Shown here in pieces: positions 16,665 through 24,544 of a DNA stretch of 28,052 nt. Position 1 is the stretch's first letter; each line of letters opens with the position of its first letter. The stretch spans positions 1-28,052 of the forward strand of contig CAIMPQ010000099.1 in assembly GCA_903843315.1 (NCBI GenBank), written 5' to 3'. The DNA is from an uncultured beta proteobacterium (GTDB taxonomy: Bacteria; Pseudomonadota; Gammaproteobacteria; Burkholderiales; Burkholderiaceae). The notes below the pieces were generated by a model. The model was not told the DNA's origin. It searched no databases and saw nothing but the letters and a program-made list of their open reading frames with translations. Position numbers and translations under genes: made by a program.

Positions 16665-17690
16665 ATGCCAATTACTCCGCAAGAAGCCCTGCAACGCTGC
16701 ATTGAACACCGTGAACTCTTTCATGATGAAATGACTGCGATGATGCGACTCATTATGAGTGGTGAAATGTCACCGGAACTCGTTGCTGGCCTATTGGTAG
16801 CCTTACGCACTAAAAAAGAAACCGTTGGAGAGATCGCTGCTGCTGCCAAGGTGATGCGTGAATTTGCTACCCCAGTACAGGTTGATGATCGTACTCATTT
16901 AGTTGATGTAGTAGGCACCGGTGGAGATGGGGCACATACTTTCAATATTTCTACTGCGGCAATGTTTGTAGCTGCGGCGGCGGGAGCAAAAATTGCTAAG
17001 CACGGCAATCGTAGTGTCAGTAGCAAGTCAGGAAGTGCAGATGTATTGGAAGCCTTAGGAGTTAATCTAGGACTTTCAGCCGAACAAGTTGCAAACTGCA
17101 TTGCTACCGTGGGCGCCGGCTTTATGTTTGCCCCAAATCATCACCCTGCCATGAAAAATGTCGTTCCTATCCGCAAACAATTAGGGGTGCGGACGATTTT
17201 TAATATTCTGGGCCCACTTACTAACCCTGCTGATGCTAAACGGATTTTGATGGGCGTATTCCATCCCGACCTAGTAGGCATTCAAACACGAGTTCTCCAG
17301 GCGCTAGGCATGGATCATGCTTTGGTAGTTTATGGCCGTGATGGTTTAGATGAAATTTCTTTAGAAGGCCCCACCATGGTTGGCGAACTTAAAGATGGTG
17401 TAGTGCGCGAATACGAAATTCATCCAAAAGACTTTGGCTTAAATACAGCACCAAGTAATAGCTTCAAAGTGGCCAATGCAGAAGAGTCTAAAAAAATAGT
17501 TTTGGACGTGATTGACAATAAACCGGGCGCAGCAAGTGATATTGTTTGCCTCAATGCAGGCGCTACCCTGTATGTTGCGGGAGTAGCTAAAGATATCGCC
17601 TCGGGTCTCGCAATGGCCAAGACAGCGATCGCTTCTGGTGCGGCTCGTAAAAAGTTAGATGCATTTGTTGCGGCTACCCAATCTAAATAG
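16665..17690 (+). CDS. trpD: Anthranilate phosphoribosyltransferase
   Basis: TrpD joins anthranilate to phosphoribosyl pyrophosphate. The 341-residue protein has the PRPP-binding GTGGDG at 84-89, followed by FNISTAAMFVAAAAG, the KHGNRSVSSKSGSADVLEALG segment (112-132) and the substrate-binding NILGPLTNP (180-188). The length is standard for the stand-alone enzyme. It lies 20 bp after trpG and 10 bp before trpC. Its own ribosome binding site is weak, so it may depend partly on translation of trpG. Confidence 0.97.
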   Translation: MPITPQEALQRCIEHRELFHDEMTAMMRLIMSGEMSPELVAGLLVALRTKKETVGEIAAAAKVMREFATPVQVDDRTHLVDVVGTGGDGAHTFNISTAAMFVAAAAGAKIAKHGNRSVSSKSGSADVLEALGVNLGLSAEQVANCIATVGAGFMFAPNHHPAMKNVVPIRKQLGVRTIFNILGPLTNPADAKRILMGVFHPDLVGIQTRVLQALGMDHALVVYGRDGLDEISLEGPTMVGELKDGVVREYEIHPKDFGLNTAPSNSFKVANAEESKKIVLDVIDNKPGAASDIVCLNAGATLYVAGVAKDIASGLAMAKTAIASGAARKKLDAFVAATQSK

Positions 17691-17700
17691 CTGATTATTC

Positions 17701-18504
17701 ATGAGCGATATACTCGATAAAATTGTTGCGACAAAAAAGATTGAAGTTTTAAGTAGCTTAAAACGCGCTTCTCTCGTTAATCAACGCGAGATTGCAGAGG
17801 CAAACAACCTAGATCCTCTTTTGAAGCCACGCGGCTTTATACAGGCGATTGAAAACAAAATTGCCGCTGGCAAAGCCGGTGTTATTACCGAAATCAAAAA
17901 AGCCAGTCCCAGCAAAGGCATTCTGCGCGAGAATTTCAAGCCTGCAGAAATTGCGCTGTCTTATGAAAAACATGGCGCTGCTTGCTTATCCGTCCTCACT
18001 GACCTCGATTATTTCCAGGGTTGTAATGCTTATTTACAAGAGGCTCGGGCTGCGTGCAGCATTCCAGTCTTGCGTAAAGATTTCACAATCGATCCCTATC
18101 AAGTCTATGAAGCGCGGGCAATTGGCGCAGACGCCATCCTACTCATTGTTGCCTGCTTAGAATTAAATCAAATGAAGGATCTCGAAGCCTGTGCTCATGA
18201 TCTAGGTTTGGATGTATTAGTTGAGGTACATAACGCCCCTGAGCTAGAGCAAGCGTTAGAACTCAAGACACCCTTATTGGGGATCAATAATCGCAACCTC
18301 AAGACCTTTGAAGTAACACTGCAAACCACGCTTTCACTTTTATCTATGGTTCCCAGCAATAAAACCTTAGTGACTGAATCTGGGATATTAAGTCGTGCTG
18401 ACGTTCAATTGATGCGTGACAACCAAATCAACGCATTCTTGGTTGGCGAAGCCTTTATGCGTGCAGCAGATCCAGGCGCTGCCCTTAGTGAGCTGTTTTC
18501 CTAG
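17701..18504 (+). CDS. trpC: Indole-3-glycerol phosphate synthase
   Basis: TrpC closes the indole ring, converting carboxyphenylamino-deoxyribulose phosphate to indole-3-glycerol phosphate. The 267-residue single-domain TIM barrel has E64 and K66 in VITEIKKASPSKG and K126 in LRKDFTID, the residues equivalent to the catalytic E53, K55 and K114 region of the E. coli enzyme. It ends with GINNRNL, the TESGI loop and VGEAFMRA, which bind the phosphate. There is no fused TrpF domain. Its last 20 bp overlap the convergent membrane gene, and no terminator is visible, so the operon transcript probably runs into antisense of that gene. Confidence 0.97.
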   Translation: MSDILDKIVATKKIEVLSSLKRASLVNQREIAEANNLDPLLKPRGFIQAIENKIAAGKAGVITEIKKASPSKGILRENFKPAEIALSYEKHGAACLSVLTDLDYFQGCNAYLQEARAACSIPVLRKDFTIDPYQVYEARAIGADAILLIVACLELNQMKDLEACAHDLGLDVLVEVHNAPELEQALELKTPLLGINNRNLKTFEVTLQTTLSLLSMVPSNKTLVTESGILSRADVQLMRDNQINAFLVGEAFMRAADPGAALSELFS

Positions 18505-19054
18505 TCTTTTTCAAAAAATCGAGGCTGTATTTGATCAGAGAGATCAACAGCAATGAACCGAGCACATCGCCTATAAACATCACGAAGAAGTGATTCATAC
18601 CACCGGTATTTTCTAAAGCTGCAGTAGAAAACCACCATTGATGCAATCCCGCGCTCAAAGCTGCGTAAACGCATATGCAAATTAAAAGCTTTTGCAAACT
18701 AAGATTACTCATATCTGGCTCAAGACGAACATTACTAATAACGAAAATTCTAGCTAGGTATGGCGCAAAACCCGAGACTAAACCAACCCCAATGCACAAC
18801 GTTAAATCATTGGGAAATTCCCCGTAATAGCTGATTAAAAATGAAGCTATTGCAATGCCAATGGCAGCAGGCAAACCAAAGATCAATGTTAGAAATAAGC
18901 GCAAGCCGGCAGGCAAATAAATCCAATTAACCCCTAAACTAAAAACCAGATCATTCGTTAGCCAAGAATTGATAAAAAAGAGAAAAGCGTACGCTAGCGC
19001 ACTAATTGCACAGCCAAAAAACCATTCAGAAGAATTTCTAATATGCCCACTCAT
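18485..19054 (-). CDS. Stand-alone MASE1-like integral membrane protein
   Basis: A 189-residue protein with five or six hydrophobic segments (about 12-30, 46-77, 85-105, 120-138 and 155-176). NWIYLPAGLRLFL (43-55) followed by a glycine-rich helix, and GDVLGSLLL (162-170), resemble the conserved ends of the MASE1 membrane sensor domain. MASE1 normally precedes a GGDEF, EAL or histidine-kinase output; here the protein stops after the membrane part with a basic tail KKTRKT. I prefer the ATG at 19054; a TTG start at 19093 would add 13 residues. Neither start has a good Shine-Dalgarno. It diverges from a winged-helix regulator 115 bp away. Ligand and role are unknown. Confidence 0.7.
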   Translation of the reverse strand: MSGHIRNSSEWFFGCAISALAYAFLFFINSWLTNDLVFSLGVNWIYLPAGLRLFLTLIFGLPAAIGIAIASFLISYYGEFPNDLTLCIGVGLVSGFAPYLARIFVISNVRLEPDMSNLSLQKLLICICVYAALSAGLHQWWFSTAALENTGGMNHFFVMFIGDVLGSLLLISLIKYSLDFLKKTRKTAH

Positions 19055-19127
19055 ACAAGAGAGTATGAAGGATCTTTTCTTGACTCGTATCAATTGCTAG
19101 AATTCTATTTTAAGAATATGATTCAAC

Positions 19128-19165
19128 TTACCGATTGGTAAATAAGGCTTTACATAAACTAGAAT
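19128..19165 (+). promoter_or_regulatory. Operator-like inverted repeat and putative promoter of the winged-helix gene
   Basis: TTACC-GATT-GGTAA is a perfect inverted repeat at 19128-19141. TAGAAT at 19160-19165 is a 5/6 match to a -10 box and TTGGTA at 19135-19140 a fair -35, though their spacer of 19 is long. The repeat overlaps this -35, as an autorepressor site would. Transcription would start at about 19172, essentially at the ATG. A second palindrome, TAGAATTCTA, lies at 19098-19107 nearer the divergent membrane gene. Confidence 0.4.
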
Positions 19166-19169
19166 TAAT

Positions 19170-19520
19170 ATGTCAACACTCAAGCAATCCTCCTATCTAC
19201 GATTTCTCAACCTGATAGATGCCTTAGACAGAATCAATCCTGGCAAAAAACTCGATGTTACCGAGGAAAGTCTATTGGATAAAATCATCTTAAGTTATCA
19301 CGCAAGCGAATCTATCTTGGTTGGTGATTTGATTTCATTATCTGATTTAGGATCTCAGGCAACACTACATGGCCGGTTAAAAAATCTCATCGCCATGGGC
19401 TACGTCAAGATGGCTAGCAATGATGATGGCCGCAAAAAAGAAGTTCTGCCAACTAAGCTTGCACTCAAACGCTATGATGAATTCTCTAAATGCTTAGAAA
19501 AAGCCATTAAGCCCGCTTAA
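19170..19520 (+). CDS. Small winged-helix (MarR-like) transcriptional regulator
   Basis: A 116-residue single-domain protein predicted to bind DNA. A helical N-terminus (about 5-24) is followed by helices around 31-57, a likely recognition helix at about 61-77 (DLGSQATLHGRLKNLIAMGYV) and a beta-wing at about 78-95 carrying DDGRKK, the charged pattern of MarR wings. It is shorter than a full MarR (about 140), lacking part of the C-terminal dimer helices. The ligand and targets are unknown; the adjacent inverted repeat and the divergent MASE1-like gene are the natural candidates. A strong terminator lies 44 bp after the stop. Confidence 0.72.
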   Translation: MSTLKQSSYLRFLNLIDALDRINPGKKLDVTEESLLDKIILSYHASESILVGDLISLSDLGSQATLHGRLKNLIAMGYVKMASNDDGRKKEVLPTKLALKRYDEFSKCLEKAIKPA

Positions 19521-19564
19521 ATAATTGAAGTAAATTGGTTTAGCACTGACATTGAGTGCTGAAT

Positions 19565-19592
19565 AAAAAAGCCCTTATCGAAGGGCTTTTTT
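19565..19592. terminator. Bidirectional intrinsic terminator
   Basis: AAAAAAGCCCTT (19565-19576), a 4-base loop ATCG, and AAGGGCTTTTTT (19581-19592) form a perfect 12-bp stem with a GC core and T-runs in both directions. It lies between two convergent genes, the winged-helix regulator (plus) and ychF (minus), and should stop both. A second hairpin, AGCACT/AGTGCT at 19542-19560, precedes it on the plus side. Confidence 0.93.
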
Positions 19593-19628
19593 ATTTTGAC
19601 GAAATGAATTCGCCTTTGAATTAGGTGC

Positions 19629-20723
19629 TTAGACGTTAAACAAGAAATTCAGCACATCCCCGTCTTTAACAACATATTCCTTACCTTCAGCACGCATCTT
19701 GCCAGCCTCTTTTGCGCCTGACTCACCCTTGAACTGGATGAAGTCATCATAAGAGATTGTCTGGGCACGAATAAAGCCACGCTCAAAGTCTGTATGAATA
19801 ACGCCGGCTGCTTGAGGTGCTGTATCACCTTGATGAATTGTCCAAGCACGTACTTCTTTCACACCAGCAGTGAAATACGTATGTAAACCAAGCAATGAGT
19901 AACCTGCACGAATCACACGATCTAATCCTGGCTCTTCCATACCTAAGTCTGCTAAAAATTCAATCTTGTCAGCATCCTCTAAGTCGGCAATTTCTGCTTC
20001 AATCGCTGCACATACTGCAACAACTGGAGCTTGCTCTTTTGCAGCATGTTGCTTAACCGCCTCAAGATGTGGGTTATTAATAAATCCATCTTCTTTAACA
20101 TTCGCAACATACATCGCTGGCTTAGCAGTAATTAAACATAATGGCTTAATCAACAGCAACTCATCTTCACTCAAATTCAGGCTGCGCACTGGTAATGCAG
20201 AATCTAAATGGGATTGCACTTTAGTGAGAACAGCCACTAATGCAGCAGCCTCTTTATCGTTACCGGATTTCGCAGCCTTACTAGAACGATTGAGGGTTTT
20301 TTCAACGGTTGCCAGGTCTGAGAGAGCCAATTCAGTATCTATAACCCCAATATCGGAGATCGGGTCAATCTTACCCGCCACGTGAATGATATTGGGATCC
20401 TCAAAGCAACGTACAACATGAGTAATTGCGTCAGTTTCCCGAATATTAGCTAAAAATTGGTTGCCTAGACCTTCGCCCTTGGATGCGCCAGCAACTAGGC
20501 CAGCAATGTCGACAAATTCGACAGCTGCAGGCAGGATACGCTCCGGCTTTACGATCTCAGCCAATGCGGCTAGACGAGGGTCAGGAACCTCAACAATGCC
20601 TACATTAGGCTCAATCGTGCAGAAAGGATAGTTTTCCGCTGCGATTCCAGCCTTGGTAAGCGCATTAAAGAGGGTAGATTTGCCGACGTTAGGCAGGCCG
20701 ACGATGCCACATTTCAAAGACAT
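19629..20723 (-). CDS. ychF: Redox-regulated ATPase YchF (Obg/OLA1 family)
   Basis: YchF is a universal TRAFAC-class P-loop protein that binds ribosomes and, unlike other Obg proteins, prefers ATP. The 364-residue protein has the G1 loop GLPNVGKST (9-17), the switch II DIAG (72-75), and NVKE in place of the guanine-specific NKxD, which is the known reason for ATP preference. A coiled-coil region follows, then the C-terminal TGS domain (from about 280, LGLHTYFTAG). The length matches E. coli YchF (363). The ATG directly follows a hairpin that contains its Shine-Dalgarno (listed separately). It diverges from the ubiquinone hydroxylase gene by only 40 bp. Confidence 0.97.
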   Translation of the reverse strand: MSLKCGIVGLPNVGKSTLFNALTKAGIAAENYPFCTIEPNVGIVEVPDPRLAALAEIVKPERILPAAVEFVDIAGLVAGASKGEGLGNQFLANIRETDAITHVVRCFEDPNIIHVAGKIDPISDIGVIDTELALSDLATVEKTLNRSSKAAKSGNDKEAAALVAVLTKVQSHLDSALPVRSLNLSEDELLLIKPLCLITAKPAMYVANVKEDGFINNPHLEAVKQHAAKEQAPVVAVCAAIEAEIADLEDADKIEFLADLGMEEPGLDRVIRAGYSLLGLHTYFTAGVKEVRAWTIHQGDTAPQAAGVIHTDFERGFIRAQTISYDDFIQFKGESGAKEAGKMRAEGKEYVVKDGDVLNFLFNV

Positions 20724-20740
20724 ACCTTTATTGTAAAGGT
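20724..20740 (-). promoter_or_regulatory. Hairpin covering the ychF ribosome binding site
   Basis: On the ychF mRNA the 17 bases just before the ATG read ACCUUUA-CAA-UAAAGGU. The two arms are perfectly complementary (7 bp, 3-base loop) and the right arm holds the only Shine-Dalgarno-like sequence, AAAGGU. Folding would hide it. Regulation by this structure is inferred, not shown. Confidence 0.5.
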
Positions 20741-20763
20741 GCTGGTTTCGATATCATCGAGAT

Positions 20764-22038
20764 ATGTCAGAAGTTCATCAAAATCACCCACCCAAATCCT
20801 TTTTGCATTCCGGCAAAATCCGCACCGCAGACGTAGTCGTGGTCGGCGGAGGTATTGCTGGTAAGGCTTGCGCTTTAGGGCTAGCCCAAATGGGCCTACA
20901 AACCCTTGAAATTGCACCAGATTTGGATAAAGCGGTTCCCGCTCCTCAGGGGCTTCAATGGGGTCAACGAATTTACGCCTTTTCTCCAAGCACCCAAAAA
21001 CTGCTGGCTCATCTACAGATATGGGATGCAGTTGATCAGGCCAGAATGCAACCCGTCCGCGATATGCGGATTTACGGTGATCGAGGTGAAAAAAATGATC
21101 AACTCCACCTTTCTGCTTTCGAAGCAGGCACTCCTCAATTAGCCTGGATCGGTGAATCCAATGTCATTGAGCACACCCTTGATCAAGCATCGCGCTTTCA
21201 AAATAAATTGGAGCGTATCGCTGATGTTGTTGAAAAAATTGAGGTTGATACAGAAGGAAGTACGCTGCATTTAAAAAGTGGTGGACTGATTCGCGCGCAA
21301 TTAGTCATTGCTGCGGATGGCGCCAACTCCCCTATTCGTTCAGAGCTAGGTATTACGACTAGCGAAGAAAGTTATTCACAAAGTGCTGTCGTGGCTAACT
21401 GGCTTTGTACTTATCCCCACCTTGACACTGCGTCTCAGTGGTTCTTGCCTGGCGGCGATATTGTTGCCATGTTGCCCTTGCCTGGAAAACAAGTATCCAT
21501 GGTATGGTCAACTTCCCCCGAACACGCTTCTGAATTGTTAAAACTCAATCAAACGCAATGGCTTGATCAATTTTCAACTATTGCGAAGGGCGCGATTAGC
21601 AAACAATTGGGTGAGCTCACGCTGAATTCAGTGCCGACTGCGTTTCCACTCAGGAAGATTCGGGCTAAGCGATTTATTGGACCCGAGTCATCTCCAAAAG
21701 TAGCGCTCATTGGCGATGCAGCCCATGTTATGCACCCACTCGCAGGGCAAGGACTAAACCTAGGGCTTCGAGATGTAGCGGTGTTACTCAACATTCTGGG
21801 AAAACGTGAATCCTTCCGCTCACCTAGCGATATTGTGCTGCTACGTCGCTATGAGCGCCAACGTCAAGGCGATACAAGTGCACTTTTATGGGTTACGGAC
21901 AAACTCAAAAAATTATTCTCAGCCAGTAGCAATACCGAACGACAAGTACGCAATTGGGGTCTTGGCCTAGTGAACAAAAGTCACTTCATAAAACAGCGCC
22001 TCATTGAGCGCGCATTAGGGGAAATTGATTTTGAATAA
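20764..22038 (+). CDS. FAD-dependent hydroxylase, UbiH/UbiF/VisC/COQ6 family
   Basis: A flavoprotein monooxygenase expected to hydroxylate the ubiquinone ring. The 424-residue protein has the Rossmann FAD motif GGGIAG (28-33) after a beta strand DVVVV, a middle region with ADGANSPIR (the DG motif), and the second FAD motif ALIGDAAHVMHPLAGQGLN (314-332), which is typical of the UbiH group. Because a COQ7-type enzyme for the C6 step is also in the window, this protein more likely acts at C1 or C5 (UbiH, UbiI or a multi-position variant); sequence alone does not decide. The first 22 residues are a poorly conserved extension. It overlaps the next gene by 8 bp and starts a probable four-gene operon. 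Confidence 0.88.
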   Translation: MSEVHQNHPPKSFLHSGKIRTADVVVVGGGIAGKACALGLAQMGLQTLEIAPDLDKAVPAPQGLQWGQRIYAFSPSTQKLLAHLQIWDAVDQARMQPVRDMRIYGDRGEKNDQLHLSAFEAGTPQLAWIGESNVIEHTLDQASRFQNKLERIADVVEKIEVDTEGSTLHLKSGGLIRAQLVIAADGANSPIRSELGITTSEESYSQSAVVANWLCTYPHLDTASQWFLPGGDIVAMLPLPGKQVSMVWSTSPEHASELLKLNQTQWLDQFSTIAKGAISKQLGELTLNSVPTAFPLRKIRAKRFIGPESSPKVALIGDAAHVMHPLAGQGLNLGLRDVAVLLNILGKRESFRSPSDIVLLRRYERQRQGDTSALLWVTDKLKKLFSASSNTERQVRNWGLGLVNKSHFIKQRLIERALGEIDFE

Positions 22039-22747
22039 ATTTTTATCTGCCACTGCACTTCTTTTCGCTAGCTTACTTTTTTCTGGGTACGCACATGCAC
22101 AAGCAGAGCAACAAGTTAAAACGGAGATCCAGAAAAAGTTGGGCGCTAATGCAAAAGTGCGGAGCGTTACTGCATCACCAGTCTCCGGTTTATATGAAGT
22201 TCTCGTAGGAAATGAAATTTTTTATACAGATACCTCTGGAAAATATCTGATCCAAGGTGAAATCATTGAATTAGCTAGTGGCAAAAATCTTACCGAACTA
22301 AGACAAGCAGATTTAAATCGCATTAAGTGGGCCGACTTGACTCAAGCAAATGCCATCAAAATTGTTCGTGGCAATGGCAGCCGCCAATTGGCAGTCTTCT
22401 CTGACCCTAACTGCGGTTATTGCAAACGACTCGAGAAATCTTTGCTTCAGCTAGACAATGTCACAATCTATACCTACCTGATCCCCATCCTGTCTCCTGA
22501 CTCTGCTCAGAAATCGAAGCAAATTTGGTGCTCCTCTGATCCTTATAAGTCATACACCGATTGGATGATCAATGGGATTACACCAAGCGGTAAAAGCGAT
22601 TGCAACACCCCCTTAGATAAAAATATGGCGTTTGCTAAAACCTATGGAATCACTGGTACCCCAACCCTTTTCTTTACTGACGGCAGCCGTTTCCCTGGTG
22701 CAGTGCAAATTACAGATATCGAAAAGAAATTTAGTACGCTGAAATAA
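22031..22747 (+). CDS. DsbC-like periplasmic thiol:disulfide isomerase
   Basis: DsbC-type proteins reshuffle wrong disulfides in the periplasm and are kept reduced by DsbD. The 238-residue product has a signal peptide (MNKFLSATALLFASLLFSGYAHA) with an AHA-type cleavage site, a DsbC/G N-terminal dimerisation region, then a thioredoxin fold with the active site C128-G-Y-C131 and the cis-proline loop TGTPT. Two more cysteines (IWCSSD and SDCNTP) match the second, structural disulfide of DsbC. There is no ATG; TTG at 22031 is chosen because GGGG ends 9 bases before it, while a TTG at 22025 would be too close. The start overlaps the hydroxylase end. Confidence 0.9.
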   Translation: MNKFLSATALLFASLLFSGYAHAQAEQQVKTEIQKKLGANAKVRSVTASPVSGLYEVLVGNEIFYTDTSGKYLIQGEIIELASGKNLTELRQADLNRIKWADLTQANAIKIVRGNGSRQLAVFSDPNCGYCKRLEKSLLQLDNVTIYTYLIPILSPDSAQKSKQIWCSSDPYKSYTDWMINGITPSGKSDCNTPLDKNMAFAKTYGITGTPTLFFTDGSRFPGAVQITDIEKKFSTLK

Positions 22748-22749
22748 AG

Positions 22750-24528
22750 ATGATGAATACTTCAGATCTCCCTGCTATCCAGTACACAGTTTGGCCAGCA
22801 GACCTTCATGGCCATCACTTTCATGTGAAATTGCTTATTGCAGCACCCGATCCCGAAGGGCAGGTACTGCAAATGCCTGCATGGATTCCGGGAAGTTATT
22901 TGATTCGAGACTTTAGTAAGCAGATTGAATCAATTGAGGCTCACTCAACTGGTTCTAATAAGAAAAAGCTTTCTTTAGAAAGAATCAATAACGATCAATG
23001 GCGTTTACCAAAAGAAAGTGGCCCAGTTGAAATAATCACAACGGTATACGCATACGACGCTTCTGTTCGTGCCGCCTATCTGGATACTGAACGTGCTTTC
23101 TTTAATGCAAGCAGCTTATGTCTAGCTGTATTAGGGCAAGAAGATTTACCCTGTTCACTCGCCATTACTCGACCAGATGCGGGATTTACAGATCACTGGA
23201 CAGTAGCAACCAATTTAAGAGTTGCAAAAGTCGATGAACGAGGATTTGGTTTTTATCTTGCCCAAAATTACGATGATCTACTGGATCACCCAGTCGCAAT
23301 GGGCGAGTTTCAAATCGTTCACTGGAAGTCAAATGGCGTGCCCCACAGTATGGCCATTCAAGGATGCATTCATCCAGTAGATGTAAAAAGACTTGCTCAA
23401 GATCTACAAGCGATCTGCACATGCACCATCAATCTTTTTGAGCCCAAAAATAAGCGAGCACCATTTACTAGCTATCTCTTTTTAGTGAACGCAGTTTTAA
23501 ATGGCTATGGCGGTCTTGAGCATCGCAGTAGTACGGCATTACTCTGCCGTCGCGATCAAATTCCGCAGCTAAATACACCGCTGGAAGATTCTGCTTATCG
23601 TGAGTTTCTGGGTCTATGCAGTCATGAGTACTTCCATGCATGGCTAGTCAAAAGAATTCAGCCTAAAGCATTTCAGCCTTATGACCTTAGCAAAAGAACT
23701 TACACGCGCCTACTTTGGCTATTTGAAGGCTTTACTAGCTACTACGACGATCTTCAACTGTTCCGCAGTGAACAAATTGATCTTAAAACCTATTTGAAAT
23801 TAGTCACAGACAGCTGGAACGGCGTCTTACGTGGCCCAGGAAGACAGAAGCAAAGCCTAGCAGATAGCTCCTTTGATGCTTGGACGAAGTACTATCAGGC
23901 TGATGAAAATACACCCAATGCGGTTGTCAGCTATTACGGTAAGGGCGCTCTTCTTGCTCTGGGTCTAGATTTACAAATTCGCGCTTTTTCGAAAAATCAA
24001 AAATCATTAGACGACCTCATGCGCCTCATCTGGCAAAGACATGGTATTACTCTTCAAGGCATTGCAGAGGATGGTATGGATGAATTAATTCATGAGCTAC
24101 TTGGAGCCGGATTTAGCAAAATCTGGAATGAAATGAAATCCTGTTACATTTTTGGTACTGAGGATATTCCCATTCAAAAATGGATTGGCTCCAAACTCAT
24201 TTCAGTTAAAACAAAAAAACAATCCCCGTTAGAAAAAATCAAATTGCAATTTGGTATGCGCCATACTGAGGTCAATGGCTGGCTGAAAGTAACTCATGTC
24301 TTGGATGATGGCTTTGCTCAATTGGCAGGCCTAGCACCAGGCGACCTGCTTGCCAGCATCAACGGCCAGCGCATTACAAGCAGTCGGTGGGATAAAGTCT
24401 TAGGTAGTCTCATCGAGGGGCAAAACCTTCATCTCTGTTTTTACCGAGATGACTTAGAGCATGAGCGTATGGCGATCTTACTAACCAATCAATTGCCTAT
24501 GCAGTATGAGCTGAGCCCAACTCACTAA
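22750..24528 (+). CDS. M61 family metallopeptidase with C-terminal PDZ domain
   Basis: A zinc aminopeptidase-like protein related to glycyl aminopeptidase. The 592-residue protein opens with an M61 N-terminal beta domain (MPAWIPGSYLIRDFSKQI near residues 38-55), followed by the gluzincin catalytic core with H292-EYF-H296 and the third ligand E326 in LFEGFTSYYDD, spaced as expected. A PDZ domain lies at about 500-585, with the binding-groove GLAPGDLLASING. No signal peptide is seen, so it is probably cytoplasmic. ATG codons at 22750 and 22753 are adjacent; the stop of the DsbC-like gene is 2 bp away. Its true substrate is unknown. Confidence 0.9.
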   Translation: MMNTSDLPAIQYTVWPADLHGHHFHVKLLIAAPDPEGQVLQMPAWIPGSYLIRDFSKQIESIEAHSTGSNKKKLSLERINNDQWRLPKESGPVEIITTVYAYDASVRAAYLDTERAFFNASSLCLAVLGQEDLPCSLAITRPDAGFTDHWTVATNLRVAKVDERGFGFYLAQNYDDLLDHPVAMGEFQIVHWKSNGVPHSMAIQGCIHPVDVKRLAQDLQAICTCTINLFEPKNKRAPFTSYLFLVNAVLNGYGGLEHRSSTALLCRRDQIPQLNTPLEDSAYREFLGLCSHEYFHAWLVKRIQPKAFQPYDLSKRTYTRLLWLFEGFTSYYDDLQLFRSEQIDLKTYLKLVTDSWNGVLRGPGRQKQSLADSSFDAWTKYYQADENTPNAVVSYYGKGALLALGLDLQIRAFSKNQKSLDDLMRLIWQRHGITLQGIAEDGMDELIHELLGAGFSKIWNEMKSCYIFGTEDIPIQKWIGSKLISVKTKKQSPLEKIKLQFGMRHTEVNGWLKVTHVLDDGFAQLAGLAPGDLLASINGQRITSSRWDKVLGSLIEGQNLHLCFYRDDLEHERMAILLTNQLPMQYELSPTH

Positions 24529-24544
24529 TTGACAACACAAATTG

